A stretch of 34,644 bases of DNA from positions 1 to 34,644 of the forward strand of contig JBBQNJ010000053.1 of assembly GCA_038329845.1 (NCBI GenBank), written 5' to 3'. This DNA is from JBBQNJ01 sp038329845 (GTDB lineage: Bacteria > Planctomycetota > Phycisphaerae > Tepidisphaerales > Tepidisphaeraceae). Below, piece after piece: positions 33,894 to 34,644 of the stretch. The notes beneath the pieces were generated by a model that made no database searches, was not told where the DNA came from, and was given only the letters and a program-made list of their open reading frames with translations. The position numbers and the translations under genes are program-made. Positions within the stretch are counted from its first letter, which is position 1; the number at the start of each line of letters is the position of its first letter.

Positions 33894-34216
33894 TGCGTTT
33901 AGCTATCCCACTGTTCTTGCTGCTCAGTGTTCTGTCTGGTTGTAGCCGGAGCAATGTAACTGCAACCACACAGACGATTGATCCCATTGCCGTCGCCCTG
34001 CTCAGATCCGGCGCCGTCCGGCACTATATTTCATCTATCGACTCAAAATGGTCTTATCTGCGTGATGACGCAGTTGACGGCGGGGTGATCGTTGCAGTGG
34101 GCGAGAACCGCGAAGACTGCTTCACCCGGGGATTGACGGCAAAGGTCATGGATGACGGGAGCGTCTTCGTCTTGACTCCGCAAAACCACGGCGAAGAAGT
34201 GTGGAAACCTGGTTGA
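33893..34216 (+). CDS. Small lipoprotein, unknown function, coupled to glucosaminidase
   Basis: 107 residues with a classic lipoprotein signal (MRLAIPLFLLLSVLSGC, lipid Cys at 17). The mature part has AVALLRSGAVRHYISSID and the C-terminal GVIVAVGENREDCFTRGLTA segments, with no recognised domain. The ATG shares bases with the TGA of the glucosaminidase gene. The pair looks like an endolysin next to a small lipoprotein, as in phage lysis cassettes with an outer-membrane spanin, but the role is inferred. A second cysteine lies in the mature region. Confidence 0.65.
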   Translation: MRLAIPLFLLLSVLSGCSRSNVTATTQTIDPIAVALLRSGAVRHYISSIDSKWSYLRDDAVDGGVIVAVGENREDCFTRGLTAKVMDDGSVFVLTPQNHGEEVWKPG

Positions 34217-34498
34217 ATAATCGCCCCCGCACCGGGGAAGTCTGCGGCGCATTCCATATCAGGCCGCGCGGCTCATCTCCATAAAATACCCCGGCCTCCA
34301 GGCCGGTCATTCCCCCCGATTATACCATTTTACACGCTCCCCCAAAATTCGGGCACACCCTAAGTCGCTCTGGACCGTATCAGCGCCGCAAAACCGGGGG
34401 AAATGGTTCTTCCAAGACGCCCGCGCCGTCTCGTGCCTCGGCGTGAATACCCCAACCCGCGGCGTTTCTCTGCCCGATGATGCGGGGTGCGTGACAGT
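34217..34498. other. Intergenic region between mobile-element remnants
   Basis: About 280 bp with no convincing gene. It holds a CCGGCC-TCCA-GGCCGG hairpin (34291-34306), a promoter-like site on the minus strand (34319-34347) and, at the edge of the transposase tail, an inverted repeat (34491-34519). The DNA looks like the end of an IS element. Confidence 0.4.
34319..34347 (-). promoter_or_regulatory. Outward promoter at an IS end
   Basis: On the minus strand TTTTGG (34342-34347) and TATAAT (34319-34324) are separated by 17 bp. It would transcribe leftward, antisense to the small lipoprotein gene. The -10 is perfect and the -35 weak. Confidence 0.4.
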
Positions 34499-34519
34499 TT
34501 ATGCGGCTGCCGCTGTCAC
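34491..34519. repeat. Inverted repeat at the transposase stop
   Basis: GTGACAG (34491-34497) and CTGTCAC (34513-34519) form a 7-bp stem around a loop that itself contains GCGGC-T-GCCGC. It overlaps the stop of the transposase fragment. Confidence 0.5.
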
Positions 34520-34642
34520 GGGATACCCCAACCAGTAGTATCTGGACTCCTCATCCTCGCTAAGCCATTTGCTTCGCAAGGCCATGATCGCCTCGGCCCC
34601 CGACACGCTCCAAAACTGCTCGGTCCCCTTGACCCGCTTGCC
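34499..34642 (-). pseudogene. C-terminal end of an ISKra4-like transposase (cut by window edge)
   Basis: Forty-seven residues on the minus strand: GKRVKGTEQFWSVSGAEAIM, then ALRSKWLSEDEE and a short tail ending VTAAAA. The KRVKGTEQFW and GAEAIMALR pattern is the C-terminus of ISKra4-type transposases, from memory. The rest lies beyond the window, so the gene may be intact there. Confidence 0.6.
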
Positions 34643-34644
34643 AA

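Overview
This is a GC-rich bacterial chromosome segment that looks like Planctomycetota. The pointers are an unlinked FlgI-like lipoprotein, an anaerobic sulfatase-maturase-type radical SAM protein, dispersed short repeats of the 'CTCGCTGGCGCTTCGGGC' kind between genes, and a mixture of TTG, GTG and ATG starts. The class (for example Phycisphaerae) is a guess. There are about 28 supported protein genes or fragments. No rRNA, tRNA, CRISPR array or intact prophage was seen.

Layout. 1-2.8 kb, minus strand: glyA followed by a radical SAM maturase that runs off the left edge. 3.1-8.9 kb, plus strand: pepF, aroA and a TgpA-type transglutaminase, meeting a DciA-like gene tail to tail. 9.3-10.75 kb: a decayed stretch with inverted repeats, an orphan HicA-like toxin and the wreck of its HicB antitoxin. 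10.75-14.4 kb: a small HExxH protein, an HtrA-like PDZ protein that has lost its catalytic triad, a RidA protein, a YkgJ-type Cys-cluster protein carrying a duplicated 36-bp repeat, and aroK. 14.5-17.6 kb: a GT-C-type membrane protein, a zinc-ribbon membrane protein and a secreted esterase. 17.6-20.9 kb: remains of a sugar dehydrogenase, an intact HtrA lipoprotein protease, an ABM monooxygenase and an iron alcohol dehydrogenase.

20.9-26.5 kb is the most coherent unit: a tight plus-strand operon for activated heptose. It holds a sugar-1-phosphate nucleotidyltransferase, a GmhA-like isomerase, a single-chain fusion of a GmhB-like HAD phosphatase to a transaldolase, a GT2 glycosyltransferase, a DUF2304 protein and a DUF2254 membrane protein. 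Transaldolase chemistry can generate or consume sedoheptulose 7-phosphate, the substrate of GmhA, so the fusion may tie precursor supply to heptose activation. The heptose kinase is not in the window.

26.6-33.1 kb, minus strand: nrdR, a FlgI-like lipoprotein fused to HEAT-like repeats, and smc. 33.2-34.6 kb is a mobile-element scrapyard. It has the N-terminus of an ISAs1-type transposase, a glucosaminidase gene overlapping a small lipoprotein gene (a lysis-like pair of less GC-rich composition), and the C-terminus of an ISKra4-like transposase.

Across the window, five genes have a -10-like hexamer ending 6-8 nt before the start codon, which suggests frequent leaderless transcription.
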